64,000 bases of DNA from Pseudomonas sp. GD03919 (GCF_029814935.1 NZ_CP104582.1:1426001-1490000); one strand, 5' to 3'. Positions 40,356 to 50,737 are shown, counted from the first letter of the stretch. Notes: generated by a model from the sequence alone, not told the origin. Translations and numbers: made by a program.

Positions 40356-42278
40356 ATGAACACCTGGTTCGCTAATCTCAGCGTGACCCGCAAGCTTGCT
40401 CTCGGCTTCGGCCTGGTGCTGGCGTTGACCCTAGCGCTGGCCTGGACTGCCTGGAGCGGCCTGGGCAGCGTTATCCAGCGCAGCAGCTGGATGAGCGAAA
40501 TCACGCAACTGAACGCCACGCTGACCAATCTGCGGATCGCCCGTCTGCAGTTCATGCTGGCCAAGGGCGATGCCCCCAGCACCGAGCGTTTGCTGAACAA
40601 CCTCGACATCTATCTGCAGCAGCAGAAAAAATTGCTCGGCACCTTCACCAATCCAGTGAACGTCAAGCTGCTGCAGGAGCAGGACCGCTATAACCAGGAC
40701 TACCAGCGTTCACTGGCGGGTATGCGCGCCGCTTATGCGGCGGCGGCCAAGGTGCGTGATCAGGCCGCTGTCGAAGACCAGCAATTGAGTGAGCTGCTGG
40801 CCACGATGCGGCGCAGTATCGAACTGCTGCCGGAATACGATGCCAATCGCTTCCCGCAACTGCAGTCGCTGACCGCTACGCATGGCGAATTGTTGCGCCT
40901 GCGCTATCTGCTTGAACGTTATGACAGCGCCCCCGATGCCCAAACCGAACAGGCGCTGTCCGAGCGTATCGCCATGGCCCGTGCCAGCCTGGATACCCTG
41001 GAGCAGGTTTTTGGTAGCACCCAGCAAGAAGCCGTACGCCGTATCGAGGCGGCCCTGGCGCAGTTCGAGCAGACCGTGCAGGCCTTCAAGGGCGCCACGG
41101 CCGATATCGCCCGCACCCGTCAGGAAATGACCGACCAGCAGGGCGAGATCGTTCGCATCAGCGATACCCTGTACAAGTTCCAGATCGAGCGTATGGCCAT
41201 CGAGAGCGCCGAAGCGCGTACCTGGCAGATCGCCGCCGTGCTGTTGGCGCTGCTGTTCGGTGTGCTGGCGGCCTGGCTGATCACGCGCCAGATCACGCGT
41301 CCGCTGCAGGACACCCTGGGCGCCGTGCAGCGTATTGCCGATGGCGACCTGACCGAGTCGGCGCGCATCACTCGTCGTGACGAGCTGGGCATGTTGCAGC
41401 AGGGCATCGCGCAGATGGCCGGCACCCTGCGAGAGCTGATCAGTGGCATTCGCGATGGCGTGGCGCAGATCGCCAGCGCTGCCGAGCAGCTTTCCGCCGT
41501 GACCGAGCAGACCAGCGCGGGTGCCAATCATCAGCGCCAGGAAACCGATCAGGTGGCCACGGCCATGCATGAAATGTCCGCCACCGTGCAGGAAGTGGCG
41601 CGCAATGCCGAGCAAGCCTCCGATGCCGCGACCGCTGCCGATGCCGAAGCGCGTCAGGGTGATCAGGTGGTGGCTCAGGTGGTGTCGCAGATCGAGCGTC
41701 TGGCTGCCGAAGTGGGGCGTTCCTCCGAGGCCATGACTGGCCTGCAGCAGGAAAGCGACAAGATCGGCAGCGTGATGGACGTGATCAAGTCGGTGGCCGA
41801 GCAGACCAACCTGCTGGCGCTCAACGCTGCCATCGAGGCGGCGCGGGCCGGTGAGGCCGGTCGTGGGTTTGCCGTGGTGGCCGATGAAGTGCGCGGCCTG
41901 GCCCAGCGTACGCAGAAGTCCACTGAGGAAATCGAAGCGCTGATCGCCGGCTTGCAGAGTGGTACTCAGCAGGTGGCAGCGGCGATGCGCACCAGTCGCG
42001 ACATCACCGACAGCAGCGTCGAACTGACCCGCAAGGCCGGTGTGTCGCTGACCAGCATCACCCAGGCGGTGTCCAACATCCAGTCGATGAACCAGCAGAT
42101 CGCGGCGGCCGCCGAAGAGCAGAGCGCCGTGGCCGAGGAGATCAGCCGCAGCGTGATCAGCGTGCGTGACATCTCAGAACAAACTGCCAGCGCCAGCGAA
42201 GAAACCGCTGCCTCCAGCGCCGAACTGGCCCGTCTGGGCGGTCAGTTGCAGGCCATGGTCAGCCGCTTCCGCGTCTGA
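40356..42278 (+). CDS. Methyl-accepting chemotaxis protein with a helical bimodular sensor
   Basis: Chemoreceptor of 640 residues. TM1 lies at about 11-31 and TM2 at about 294-312, with a ~260-residue all-helical periplasmic domain between. Size and the start ([20 protein letters not shown]) resemble the HBM receptors typified by P. putida McpS, which bind organic acids. HAMP follows, then the signalling helix with [18 protein letters not shown] near 482. The ligand is not deducible. It lies downstream of the resident eda copy with its own TTGGAG site and is probably independent of it. Confidence 0.92.
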   Translation: MNTWFANLSVTRKLALGFGLVLALTLALAWTAWSGLGSVIQRSSWMSEITQLNATLTNLRIARLQFMLAKGDAPSTERLLNNLDIYLQQQKKLLGTFTNPVNVKLLQEQDRYNQDYQRSLAGMRAAYAAAAKVRDQAAVEDQQLSELLATMRRSIELLPEYDANRFPQLQSLTATHGELLRLRYLLERYDSAPDAQTEQALSERIAMARASLDTLEQVFGSTQQEAVRRIEAALAQFEQTVQAFKGATADIARTRQEMTDQQGEIVRISDTLYKFQIERMAIESAEARTWQIAAVLLALLFGVLAAWLITRQITRPLQDTLGAVQRIADGDLTESARITRRDELGMLQQGIAQMAGTLRELISGIRDGVAQIASAAEQLSAVTEQTSAGANHQRQETDQVATAMHEMSATVQEVARNAEQASDAATAADAEARQGDQVVAQVVSQIERLAAEVGRSSEAMTGLQQESDKIGSVMDVIKSVAEQTNLLALNAAIEAARAGEAGRGFAVVADEVRGLAQRTQKSTEEIEALIAGLQSGTQQVAAAMRTSRDITDSSVELTRKAGVSLTSITQAVSNIQSMNQQIAAAAEEQSAVAEEISRSVISVRDISEQTASASEETAASSAELARLGGQLQAMVSRFRV

Positions 42279-42287
42279 CCCAGACCC

Positions 42288-42318
42288 GCGCACCCTACAT
42301 CAGTCACGTAGGGTGCGC
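42288..42318. terminator. GTAGGGTGCGC hairpin between convergent genes
   Basis: GCGCACCCTAC and GTAGGGTGCGC form an 11-bp stem with a 9-base loop between the chemoreceptor and ggpPS stops. It belongs to the repeat family but its position suits a bidirectional transcript end. There is no T-run. Confidence 0.5.
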
Positions 42319-42340
42319 GGCGCGCATCGCCTGTCCGAAC

Positions 42341-44599
42341 TCAACTGGCCAAGGTCAGCGGTTCTGGCTCTTGCTGCATTTGTACGCCGGCGAGGAAATC
42401 CTCACCCCAACGGCGAATGTCGTTGAAGCAGACGATATCGAACAGTTCGCGCAGGCGCGCCTGGGCTTCGCTCTTGGGCAGGTTCAGCGCCAGGTAGCAG
42501 GTCTGCGCCAGGTCGGCCGGGTCGTGCGGGTTGGTCAGCAGGGCGCCCTTGAGTTCGGCTGCCGCGCCGGCGAACTCCGACAGCACCAGCACACCACGCC
42601 CGCCGAGCAGGCCTTGCGCTGCGACGAACTCCTTGGCCACCAGGTTGAGCCCGTCGCGCAGCGGGGTGATCCACATGACGTCGGCCATGGCGTACCAGGC
42701 GCTGACTTCCTCGAAGGGCAGGCTGCGGAAGAAGAACTGCAGCGGCGTCCAGCCGATGCGGGCGAAACGGCCGTTGATGCGACCGACTGCCTGTTCGATC
42801 TGCGTTTGCAGTTCGTCGTACACCCTCATCTCGCGCGCTGCCGGTACGCACACGGTGACCAGGGTGACCTTGCCGATCAGCTCGGGGTTATCGGCCAGCA
42901 GGCGCTCGTAGGCGTTGAGCTTTTCCAGAATGCCCTTGGTGTAGTCGAGGCGCTCGACCGAGAGGATCAGCTTCACGCCTTTCATTTCCTCGCGCAGCTG
43001 GCCCATCAGCTCCTTGATCTTCGGCGCTTCCAGCGCATTGCGTACGCGGTCGATATCCAGCCCGACCGGGTGCGCGCCGAGCTTGACCTGGCGCGTGCCG
43101 GTGTCCAGCGCGGTGGTCATGCGCTCCAGGCCCACGGCGCAGCCATAGGTGATGAAGCGCGGCGCGCAGCTCTGCCGCTCCAGGGTCTTGAGCGGGAACA
43201 CACCACGGGCGACGTCGACGAAGTTCTCCACCTGACGCGGAATATGAAAGCCGATGTAGTCGCACTGCAGCAGGCTGCCGACGATCTGCCGGCGCCAGGG
43301 CAGCACGTTGAACACGTCGGCCGAGGGGAAGTAGGTGTGGTGGAAGAAGGCGATGCGCAGGTCCGGGCGCAGCTCGCGCAGGTAGGCCGGCACCATCCAC
43401 AGGTTGTAGTCGTGCAGCCAGACGATGGCGCCTTCGGCGGCCTCCAGCGCGGTGCGTTCGGCGAAGGCGCGGTTGACCTTGAGGAATACCTGCCAGTCGT
43501 CCTCGTTGAAGGTGGCGCGTTCCCAGAACGTATGCAGGGTCGGCCAGAAGGCTTCCTTGGAGAAGCGCTTGTAGAAGATGTCGACTTCTTCCTTGCTCAG
43601 CTTGACCCGCGCGGCGGTGAGCTTGGGGTAACGCTCGGCGTCCACCGTGGTGTGGCTGTCGAACGGCTCGTCACCGTCCTCGTGCACGGCCCAGGCCACC
43701 CAGGAGCCGGGACGGCCGTCGCCGAAGAAGCTGAGCAGGGTGGGAATGATGCCGTTGGGTGAGGTCGGGCGGCGACGCTGCAGCTTGCCGGCGGCATTGC
43801 GGTATTCCTCATAAGGCAGGCGGTGATAGACCATCACCAGCTCGGCCTTGCCTGGTTGCGCGGCCTGGCGGCGTTCGGCAGCGATGCCGTGCTCGCCGAG
43901 AAAGCCGAAATGGGCGAAGGCTTCGAGAATGCCACCGCAGCCAGGGCGGCTGGCATGCAGAGTGCGCGAGTGGTTGGCGGTGGCTTCCAACAGTGCGGTT
44001 TCCGACTGACCGACGCATACACCGTGGAAGCTGGCGCTGAGCATGGACAGGTCGTTGAGCGTATCGCCGGCTGCCAGTACCTGATCGTGGCTCAGCTCCA
44101 GCCAGTCGGCCAGGGCCTGCAGGCTGCTGCCCTTGTTCACGCCCTTGGGCAGGAAGTCCAGGTACAGCTCGGCGGAGTACAGCAGGTCGCAACCCAGCTC
44201 GTCGGCGATCTTGCGCAGCTGTGGGTTGGCCGCTTGTTCGGGCGTGCAGAAGTAGGAGCAGCGCCGCGCCTGCGGCACGTCCTGGCGCTCCAGGCCGAAT
44301 GGCTCGATGGCACTGGCCACCTGGGTTTCGCCGGGCCAGCGGGCATCCACCGTGCTTTGCAGCGGCTGGATCGGCTGCAGACTGTCGCCATGCACCAGGG
44401 TCGCGCCGACGTCGGCGATGATGAAATCCGGCTGTGGCAGGGTCGGGTCGGCCAGCAGCGGCAGCACCGCTTCCAGGCTGCGCCCGGTGACGTAGGCGAG
44501 CTTGATCTCGGGGTGGGCGGCGATGGTTTGATAAAGGCTCAGGCGATCTTCGGGGTGGCCAGCGAGAAAGGTTCCATCCAGGTCGGTAGCTAATAGCAT
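42341..44599 (-). CDS. ggpPS: Glucosylglycerol-phosphate phosphatase-synthase fusion
   Basis: Cytosolic bifunctional enzyme of 752 residues that makes the compatible solute glucosylglycerol. Residues 1 to ~245 are a HAD phosphatase with DLDGTF (6-11) and AAGDTLNDLSM (~186-194). Residues ~250-745 are a GT20 synthase with IVWLHDYNLWMVPAYLRE, SVERLDYTKGILEKL and ITPLRDGLNLVAKEFVAAQ. The phosphatase-first order matches GgpPS of Stenotrophomonas rhizophila and salt-tolerant pseudomonads and differs from trehalose OtsA-OtsB. A ycaD-like transporter next to it repeats the known pairing. Expected to be salt-induced. Confidence 0.88.
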   Translation of the reverse strand: MLLATDLDGTFLAGHPEDRLSLYQTIAAHPEIKLAYVTGRSLEAVLPLLADPTLPQPDFIIADVGATLVHGDSLQPIQPLQSTVDARWPGETQVASAIEPFGLERQDVPQARRCSYFCTPEQAANPQLRKIADELGCDLLYSAELYLDFLPKGVNKGSSLQALADWLELSHDQVLAAGDTLNDLSMLSASFHGVCVGQSETALLEATANHSRTLHASRPGCGGILEAFAHFGFLGEHGIAAERRQAAQPGKAELVMVYHRLPYEEYRNAAGKLQRRRPTSPNGIIPTLLSFFGDGRPGSWVAWAVHEDGDEPFDSHTTVDAERYPKLTAARVKLSKEEVDIFYKRFSKEAFWPTLHTFWERATFNEDDWQVFLKVNRAFAERTALEAAEGAIVWLHDYNLWMVPAYLRELRPDLRIAFFHHTYFPSADVFNVLPWRRQIVGSLLQCDYIGFHIPRQVENFVDVARGVFPLKTLERQSCAPRFITYGCAVGLERMTTALDTGTRQVKLGAHPVGLDIDRVRNALEAPKIKELMGQLREEMKGVKLILSVERLDYTKGILEKLNAYERLLADNPELIGKVTLVTVCVPAAREMRVYDELQTQIEQAVGRINGRFARIGWTPLQFFFRSLPFEEVSAWYAMADVMWITPLRDGLNLVAKEFVAAQGLLGGRGVLVLSEFAGAAAELKGALLTNPHDPADLAQTCYLALNLPKSEAQARLRELFDIVCFNDIRRWGEDFLAGVQMQQEPEPLTLAS

Positions 44600-44716
44600 C
44601 GTTGTTTCTCCAGAAGTGGCCGTTGCGGCTGTGCTCGGGGATGAGCGACCGCCAGGCCGGGTTTCTGGCTGCTTGGGGTAGGCTCGAGGCCTTGCCGAAA
44701 CAGCCGGTTCACGTCT

Positions 44717-45979
44717 TCAGGACGCTGGGTTCAGGTCGTCCTCCATCTGTTCGTGGTCTTGCGTTGGTGCATCGGGCATCAGCTCCAGTACCGTGGGGCT
44801 GGTGCGCAGCATGGGTACGAAGTGCGCGGCGTCGCCGCTGACCAGGTCACTGACATGGCGCAGCCGGTAGAAGGTGTAGGCAGCCAGCAGGCCGAGGGTG
44901 CTGGCGAAGTACAGCGGCAGTGCGCGGGCGCCCAGTTGTTCCATCAACACGCCGGCCAGCAGCGGCCCGCACACCGAGCCGATGCCGTTGACCATCAGCA
45001 GGCTGGCGGAGCCGGAGAGAATCTCGTCGCTGTGCAACTGGTCGATCAGCTGCGCCACGGCGATGGGGTAGATGGCGAAGGCCAGGCCGCCCCAGATGAA
45101 GATCGCGCCGAGCAGCCAGGGGCCTGCCGGCAGCAGGCTCATGATCAGTGCCAGGGCGACCGCCAGTATCACCACCCAGAGCAGCACCTGGCGGCGGTCG
45201 TGGCGGTCCGAATAGATACCGATGGGCCATTGCAGCAGGGCGCCGCCGAGAATGGTCGCGGTCATCAGCAGGCCGACGCCCGGCGTATCGAAACCGGCCA
45301 GGCTGGCATAGACCGGCGCCATGCCCCAGAAGGCGCCGAGCGCCAGGCCGGACAAACCGGCAGCGACGATGGCCAGCGGTGCGATGCTCCACAGGTGGCG
45401 CAGGTTGGTCGGCGGCGACTCGGGCAGCGTCGGTTGTGCCTGACGGGTAAGGGTGATGGGCATCAGCGCGGCGCTGATGAGGATGGCAGCGATGGCGAAT
45501 AGGGTGAACTGCACCGGATCAGCCAGGTGCAGCAGTTGCTGGGCCAGGGCCAGGGCGCCGAGGTTGACCGCCATGTACAGGGCGAACACCTGGCCACGCT
45601 TTTCGTTGGGCGCCTGGGCGTTGAGCCAGCTTTCGATGACCATGTACAGCGTTACCAGTGCCAGGCCATAGAGCACGCGCAGCAGCAGCCAGACCCACGG
45701 ATCGATCAGCAGCAGATGGAGCAGGGCGGCGATGGCGGCCAGCGCGGCACAACAGGCGAACGCGCGGATATGTCCGATGCGCCGAACCAGCGGCGTCGCC
45801 AGCCAGGTACCGAGGAGGAACCCGACGAAGTACCCGGACATGATCAGGCCGAGCATCGTGGTGGAGTAGCCTTCAGCGACGCCACGCAGGGTCAGGAGGG
45901 TGTTGAGTAGGCCATTGCCGAGCAGGAGCAGAGCCACGCCGCTCAGCAACGAGCTGATGGGGGCAATGAGAGACAACAT
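44717..45979 (-). CDS. ycaD: MFS transporter, YcaD-like
   Basis: Membrane protein of 420 residues with twelve predicted helices, starting SSLLSGVALLLLGNGLLNTL. ESWLNAQAPNEKRGQVFALY and YPIAVAQLIDQLHSDEILSG are typical of the YcaD branch of the major facilitator family. It lies upstream of ggpPS on the same strand with a 117-bp gap, an arrangement also described in Stenotrophomonas. Whether it moves glucosylglycerol is unproven. Confidence 0.85.
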   Translation of the reverse strand: MLSLIAPISSLLSGVALLLLGNGLLNTLLTLRGVAEGYSTTMLGLIMSGYFVGFLLGTWLATPLVRRIGHIRAFACCAALAAIAALLHLLLIDPWVWLLLRVLYGLALVTLYMVIESWLNAQAPNEKRGQVFALYMAVNLGALALAQQLLHLADPVQFTLFAIAAILISAALMPITLTRQAQPTLPESPPTNLRHLWSIAPLAIVAAGLSGLALGAFWGMAPVYASLAGFDTPGVGLLMTATILGGALLQWPIGIYSDRHDRRQVLLWVVILAVALALIMSLLPAGPWLLGAIFIWGGLAFAIYPIAVAQLIDQLHSDEILSGSASLLMVNGIGSVCGPLLAGVLMEQLGARALPLYFASTLGLLAAYTFYRLRHVSDLVSGDAAHFVPMLRTSPTVLELMPDAPTQDHEQMEDDLNPAS

Positions 45980-46183
45980 GCAAACTACCCTATGGAACTA
46001 TGCCGCTGATGGCAAGCATGAAACAGGCCAGCGCCTGCCGGGTTTTTTGTTTAAGTTATTGATTTATAAGGTTTATTTTTATCGATAAACGGTAGTTGAG
46101 TATTATCTGAGTCGCTACGCTGCGCGCTGCCGGTGCGCCGGAACCTGTGCGTGCACCGATTCCGGCCCGTCGCGTTGGTTGCA

Positions 46184-47380
46184 TCAAAGGCTGACCTGGG
46201 CGATGGCGCTGGCCAACTGGTCGAGCCGTGTGGCGTCCAGTCCGGCGACGTTGGCGCGGCCACTGCCGACCATGTAGACGCTGAATTCCTCGCGCAGACG
46301 TTTGACCTGCAGCGGCGACAAACCGGTGTAGGAGAACATGCCACGCTGCTCGGCGATGTACGCGAAACGCTCGCTCAGCCCATGTGGCGCCAGTGCCTCG
46401 ACCAGGCCACGGCGCAGGCTGGCGACGCGCAGGCGCATACCCTCCAGCTCGCCCTGCCAGAGGCCTTTCAGCTCGTCGTCGCCGAGTATCTGCGCCACCA
46501 CTGCAGCGCCATGGGCGGGCGGCGTCGACCACAGGTTGCGGGCGAGGGAGGCCAGCTGGCTGCGGATGTCGATGAGTTTCTCGGCGTCGCCGGCGCAGAC
46601 GAGCAGCGCGCCTGTGCGCTCGCGATACAGGCCGAAATTCTTCGAGCAGGAGCTGGTGATCAGCAACTCCGGCAGCTCGGCGGCGAACAGGCGCACGGCC
46701 CAGGCATCTTCTTCCAGGCCATCGCCAAAGCCCTGGTAGGCGAAGTCGATCAGTGGCAGCAGTTCACGCGCCTTGACCACCTCCAGCACACGTTTCCAGT
46801 CGCGCGGAGCGAGGTCGAAGCCGGTGGGGTTGTGGCAGCAGGCATGCAGCAGCACCACGTCGCCCTTGGGCAGGTGGGTGAGGGCGGCGATCATGGCCTC
46901 CACGTCGAGGCGGTTGTCGGCGCCGACGTAGGGATAGTGGCCGACCTTGAGCCCGGCTTCGGCGAACAGGGTTTCGTGGATCGGCCAGGTCGGATCGCTC
47001 AGCCAGATGCCGCGCCCCGGCAGGCAGTGGCGGATGAAATCGCCCGCCAGGCGCAGCGCGCCGGTACCACCCGGTGTCTGCGTGGCGCCGGCGCGCTGCT
47101 CGGTCAGCAACGGCGAGTTGGCCCCCAGCACCAGCTGGTTCAAAAGCGTGCCGAAGGCCGCATCGCCGTGGCCGCCGACGTAGGTCTTGGTCAGTTCGCT
47201 GTCGATCAGGCGCTGCTCGGCCAGCTTCACCGCGTGGGGGATTGGCGTCAGCCCCTGGGCGTCCTTGTACACGCCGACGCCAAGGTCCAGGCGCGCCGGG
47301 TTGCTGTCGAGGCGATAGGCTTCCATCAGGCTGAGGATGGGATCACCCGGGACGCGGGCGATCTGGGCGAAATGCTTCAC
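46184..47380 (-). CDS. phhC: Aromatic-amino-acid aminotransferase
   Basis: PLP-dependent class I aminotransferase of 398 residues. The lysine that holds PLP is in [15 protein letters not shown], with [10 protein letters not shown] and [11 protein letters not shown] around it. It converts tyrosine to 4-hydroxyphenylpyruvate after phenylalanine hydroxylation. It overlaps phhB by 4 bp (ATGA), so the two are translationally coupled in phhABC. Confidence 0.93.
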   Translation of the reverse strand: MKHFAQIARVPGDPILSLMEAYRLDSNPARLDLGVGVYKDAQGLTPIPHAVKLAEQRLIDSELTKTYVGGHGDAAFGTLLNQLVLGANSPLLTEQRAGATQTPGGTGALRLAGDFIRHCLPGRGIWLSDPTWPIHETLFAEAGLKVGHYPYVGADNRLDVEAMIAALTHLPKGDVVLLHACCHNPTGFDLAPRDWKRVLEVVKARELLPLIDFAYQGFGDGLEEDAWAVRLFAAELPELLITSSCSKNFGLYRERTGALLVCAGDAEKLIDIRSQLASLARNLWSTPPAHGAAVVAQILGDDELKGLWQGELEGMRLRVASLRRGLVEALAPHGLSERFAYIAEQRGMFSYTGLSPLQVKRLREEFSVYMVGSGRANVAGLDATRLDQLASAIAQVSL

Positions 47381-47730
47381 TTGCGGCCCTCGGCGCTGGC
47401 GGCCAGTACGTCAGTGCGTGCGGCCATGATGAAGTCGTTGCGGTGCAGGCCGCGCATCTCGTGGCTCCACCAGGTCACGGTGACCTTGCCCCATTCGGTG
47501 AGCAGGGCAGGGTGATGACCCACTTCCTCGGCAATGGCGCCCACGGCGTTGGTGAAGGCCAGGGCATGGCGAAAGTTCTTGAACAGGTACACGCGCTCCA
47601 GCTCCATATGGTCGCCGCGTACCTCGATGTTCCAGTCGGGGATCTCGCGGATCAGCTCGGCCAGTTCTTCATCGGTCACTTTCGGCGCATCGGCGCGGCA
47701 GGCTTCGCATTGGGCTTGGGCAAGGCTCAT
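47377..47730 (-). CDS. phhB: Pterin-4a-carbinolamine dehydratase
   Basis: Small enzyme of 117 residues that recycles the tetrahydrobiopterin-type cofactor of phenylalanine hydroxylase. [21 protein letters not shown] contains the family His-His-Pro motif, and the start [16 protein letters not shown] fits Pseudomonas PhhB. The upstream in-frame extension was rejected because it crosses a repeat. It stands between phhA and phhC. Confidence 0.94.
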   Translation of the reverse strand: MSLAQAQCEACRADAPKVTDEELAELIREIPDWNIEVRGDHMELERVYLFKNFRHALAFTNAVGAIAEEVGHHPALLTEWGKVTVTWWSHEMRGLHRNDFIMAARTDVLAASAEGRK

Positions 47731-47779
47731 TGGGGTTCTCCTGGGTAAACAATGTAATGACAGTAGTTGATCATCGAGT

Positions 47780-47870
47780 GTAGGAGCCGCGCCCTCGCGG
47801 CGAATCGCGGGGGCAACGCCGATAAGGGAGTCAGGCCACAATCGTTTCGCGCCGGGGGCGGCGCTCCTAC
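47780..47870. repeat. REP inverted pair, GTAGGAGCCGCGCCC family
   Basis: GTAGGAGCCGCGCCCTCGCGG faces GGGGGCGGCGCTCCTAC in the phhA-phhB gap, which otherwise holds no gene. Confidence 0.85.
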
Positions 47871-47893
47871 AGGGCGATGCATCGCACCAAGGT

Positions 47894-47920
47894 GTAGGAG
47901 TCGCGCCCTCGCGGCAAATC
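47894..47920. repeat. Single REP unit, GTAGGAGTCGCGCCC
   Basis: GTAGGAGTCGCGCCCTCGCGG is a lone third unit in the phhA-phhB gap, in the same orientation as the left arm of the adjacent pair. Confidence 0.75.
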
Positions 47921-47959
47921 GAGCGGGCAACGCCATTCGTCTGTAATGGAAGTCACGGT

Positions 47960-48745
47960 CTACGCGGCTTTCGGCGGAAATTTCGGTGCGTGCAGACCCA
48001 ACTGCATGGCCTGCTGCACCAGCGCCATGATGTCTTCCTGAGCCAGCTCGAACAGGCGCTTGAGCTCGGGCAGGACGAAGTACACCGGCTGCAGGATATC
48101 GATGCGATACGGCGTGCGCATCGCTTCCAGTGCATCGAAGGGCTGGTGCTCGGGCACGTCGGACAGCGCGTAGAGGGTTTCCTTCGGCGAGGATAGGATG
48201 CCGCCGCCGTAGATGCGCCGGCCGGCCGGGGTGTCGAGCAGGCCGAATTCGATGGTCAGCCAGTACAGCCGCGCCAGGTAGACGCGCTGCTCTTTCGTGG
48301 CCTTGAGGCCGAGCTTGCCGTAGGTGTGGGTGAATTCGGCGAACCAGGGGTTGGTCAGCAGCGGGCAGTGGCCAAAGATCTCATGGAAGATATCCGGCTC
48401 CTGCAGGTAGTCCAGCTCCTCGGGCGTGCGGATGAAGGTGGCCACCGGAAACTGCTTGCTGGCCAGCAGCTCGAAGAAAGTCTGGAAGGGAATCAGCGCC
48501 GGCACTCGTGCCACGCGCCAGCCAGTGGTGGCTTCGAGCACACGGTTGATCTCGTCGAGCTGTGGAATGCGCTCCAGCGGCAGACCGAGTTGCTCGATAC
48601 CGTCCAGGTACTCCTGGCAGGCGCGGTTCTGGATCACCTCCAGCTGGCGGGTGATCAGGGTATTCCACACCCGATGCTCGCTTTCCGGGTAATGGATAAA
48701 GCCACTCTCGTCCGGTTCCCGGGCCAGGTACTGCGTACTCTTCAT
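47960..48745 (-). CDS. phhA: Phenylalanine 4-monooxygenase
   Basis: Iron- and pterin-dependent hydroxylase of 261 residues that converts phenylalanine to tyrosine. The iron ligands are visible in PDIFHEIFGHCPLL (two His) and LYWLTIEFGLL (Glu). Size matches bacterial PhhA, which lacks the regulatory domain of the animal enzyme. It is the first gene of phhABC and is divergent from the activator gene phhR. AGGAGG precedes the start. Confidence 0.96.
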   Translation of the reverse strand: MKSTQYLAREPDESGFIHYPESEHRVWNTLITRQLEVIQNRACQEYLDGIEQLGLPLERIPQLDEINRVLEATTGWRVARVPALIPFQTFFELLASKQFPVATFIRTPEELDYLQEPDIFHEIFGHCPLLTNPWFAEFTHTYGKLGLKATKEQRVYLARLYWLTIEFGLLDTPAGRRIYGGGILSSPKETLYALSDVPEHQPFDALEAMRTPYRIDILQPVYFVLPELKRLFELAQEDIMALVQQAMQLGLHAPKFPPKAA

Positions 48746-48856
48746 CGCTGCCTCCTTCTGGGGGCTGTTGTTCTTGTCTTGACCCGAGCATGCCGCTGAT
48801 TGCTCGGGTTGAAAGCAGGCAGGTGAGAGGCGGTGCCTTGCGCAGCGCCCAGAAAC

Positions 48857-48874
48857 TGTAAAATTTTGATTACG
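48857..48874. promoter_or_regulatory. Possible PhhR (TyrR-type) box
   Basis: TGTAAA-ATTTTG-ATTACG matches the TyrR/PhhR form TGTAAA-N6-TTTACA fully in the first half and at four of six positions in the second. It is 112 bp before phhA. Confidence 0.45.
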
Positions 48875-49004
48875 ATTTTGCTGGAATGGCGAATATCCAG
48901 CTTGCTGGTTGGTTTTGCTGTCACATATTCTTGACGAAAATTATGCCGCCATCGTCGATTTCTGTGACCGGCGGTGGCCACAACAATAAGACCAAGACGC
49001 TATT

Positions 49005-49155
49005 CACGGCCTCGCGAGCTAGAGCGATACAAGGCGAAAACAAGAGAGGAGCGGCCGGGGTCGCGGGCGACTGTACTTTTGTACATGAGCATTCCGACCG
49101 GGCTGGCGATCCAGCTTGTTTTTAACGCAGTAGCGCCGACGCGCAGCAGGCCGTG
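49005..49155. mobile_element. MITE-like element (151 bp), diverged copy C
   Basis: The short ends CACGGCCT and AGGCCGTG are inverted. Inside, CAAGGCGAAAAC, ACATGAGCATTC and TTGTTTTTAACGCAGTA align in order with the element at 51438-51580. It lies directly upstream of phhR and may carry or displace its promoter. Confidence 0.6.
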
Positions 49156-49181
49156 GATGGCGTCTAACAAGAGCCTGAGCC

Positions 49182-50735
49182 ATGCGTATCAAGGTCCACT
49201 GCCAGAACCGTGTTGGCATCCTGCGCGACATCCTCAACCTGCTGGTCGATTACGGCATCAACGTCGCCCGTGGCGAGGTCGGCGGCGAGCAGGGCAACGC
49301 CATCTACTTGCACTGCCCGAACCTGATCAACCTGCAGTTCCAGTCGCTGCGGCCCAAATTCGAGGCCATCCCCGGGGTGTTCGGGGTCAAGCGCGTCGGG
49401 CTGATGCCCAGCGAGCGGCGTCACCTGGAGCTCAACGCGCTTCTCGGTGCGCTGGATTTCCCTGTGCTGTCCATCGACATGGGCGGCAGCATAGTCGCCG
49501 CCAACCGCAGCGCCGCGCAGCTGCTCGGCGTGCGCGTCGACGAGGTGCCGGGCATGGCGCTGTCGCGTTATGCCGAGGACTTCGACCTGCCCGAGCTGGT
49601 GCGCGCCAACAAGGCGCGGATCAATGGGCTGCGGGTGAAGATCAAGGGCGACGTGTTCCTCGCCGATATCGCCCCGCTGCAGAACGAGCACGACGACAGC
49701 GAGGCGCTGGCTGGCGCTGTGCTGACCCTGCACCGCGCCGATCGGGTCGGCGAGCGCATCTACCACGTGCGCAAGCAGGAGCTGCGCGGCTTCGACTCGA
49801 TCTTCCAGAGCTCCAAGGTGATGGCGGCGGTGGTCAAGGAGGCGCGGCGCATGGCGCCGCTGGATGCGCCGCTGCTGATCGAGGGTGAAACCGGCACCGG
49901 CAAGGAATTGCTGGCGCGTGCCTGTCATCTGGCCAGCCCGCGTGGGCAGTCGCCGTTCATGGCACTGAACTGCGCCGGCTTGCCCGAATCCATGGCCGAG
50001 ACCGAGTTGTTCGGCTACGGCCCCGGCGCCTTCGAGGGCGCCCGCCCGGAAGGCAAGCTTGGCCTGCTGGAGCTGACTGCTGGCGGCACGCTGTTTCTCG
50101 ACGGCGTCGGCGAGATGAGCCCGCGTCTGCAGGCCAAGCTGCTGCGCTTTCTGCAGGATGGTTGCTTCCGCCGTGTGGGCAGCGACGAGGAGGTGTACCT
50201 GGACGTGCGAGTGATCTGCGCCACCCAGGTCGATCTGTCCGAACTTTGCGCCCATGGCGAGTTTCGTCAGGATCTCTACCACCGCCTTAACGTGCTCAGC
50301 CTGCATATCCCGCCGCTGCGCGAATGCCTCGACGGCCTGGCACCTTTGGTCGAGCACTTTCTCGATTCCGCCAGCCGGCAGATCGGCTGTGCGCTGCCGA
50401 AACTGGCCCCGCAGGCCTTCGAGCGCATGGCCCATTACCACTGGCCGGGCAACGTGCGCCAGCTGGAGAACGTGCTGTTCCAGGCGGTGTCGCTGTGTGA
50501 CGGCGGTACGGTGAAGGCCGAGCATATCCGCTTGCCGGATTACGGCGCGCCGCAGCCGTTGGGCGAGTTCTCGGTGGAAGGTAGCCTCGACGATATTCTC
50601 GGCCGCTTCGAGAAGGCGGTGCTGGAGCGGCTGTTCCGCGATCATCCCAGCAGCCGCCAGTTGGGCAAACGCCTCGGTGTTTCCCATACCACCATCGCCA
50701 ACAAGCTACGGCAGCACGGGCTGGGCAAGGACTAG
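49182..50735 (+). CDS. phhR: PhhR, TyrR-like AAA+ activator of phenylalanine catabolism
   Basis: Regulator of 517 residues. An ACT domain begins the protein (MRIKVHCQNRVGILRDILNL), then a PAS domain (~78-190) and a sigma54-type AAA+ domain. The latter has Walker A EGETGTGKELLARACH (~235), Walker B GGTLFLDGVGEMS and PGAFEGARPEGK in place of the standard GAFTGA. A Fis-type helix-turn-helix (GKRLGVSHTTIANKLRQH) ends the chain. It activates phhABC with phenylalanine or tyrosine. The Thr-to-Glu change in the sigma54-contact loop is typical of TyrR/PhhR proteins and may mean sigma70 use. Confidence 0.93.
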   Translation: MRIKVHCQNRVGILRDILNLLVDYGINVARGEVGGEQGNAIYLHCPNLINLQFQSLRPKFEAIPGVFGVKRVGLMPSERRHLELNALLGALDFPVLSIDMGGSIVAANRSAAQLLGVRVDEVPGMALSRYAEDFDLPELVRANKARINGLRVKIKGDVFLADIAPLQNEHDDSEALAGAVLTLHRADRVGERIYHVRKQELRGFDSIFQSSKVMAAVVKEARRMAPLDAPLLIEGETGTGKELLARACHLASPRGQSPFMALNCAGLPESMAETELFGYGPGAFEGARPEGKLGLLELTAGGTLFLDGVGEMSPRLQAKLLRFLQDGCFRRVGSDEEVYLDVRVICATQVDLSELCAHGEFRQDLYHRLNVLSLHIPPLRECLDGLAPLVEHFLDSASRQIGCALPKLAPQAFERMAHYHWPGNVRQLENVLFQAVSLCDGGTVKAEHIRLPDYGAPQPLGEFSVEGSLDDILGRFEKAVLERLFRDHPSSRQLGKRLGVSHTTIANKLRQHGLGKD

Positions 50736-50737
50736 GC

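Noticed and set aside
42341..44599. Reading this gene as trehalose-6-phosphate synthase (OtsA)
   Set aside because: The N-terminal HAD phosphatase fused ahead of the GT20 domain and the neighbouring ycaD match glucosylglycerol GgpPS instead.
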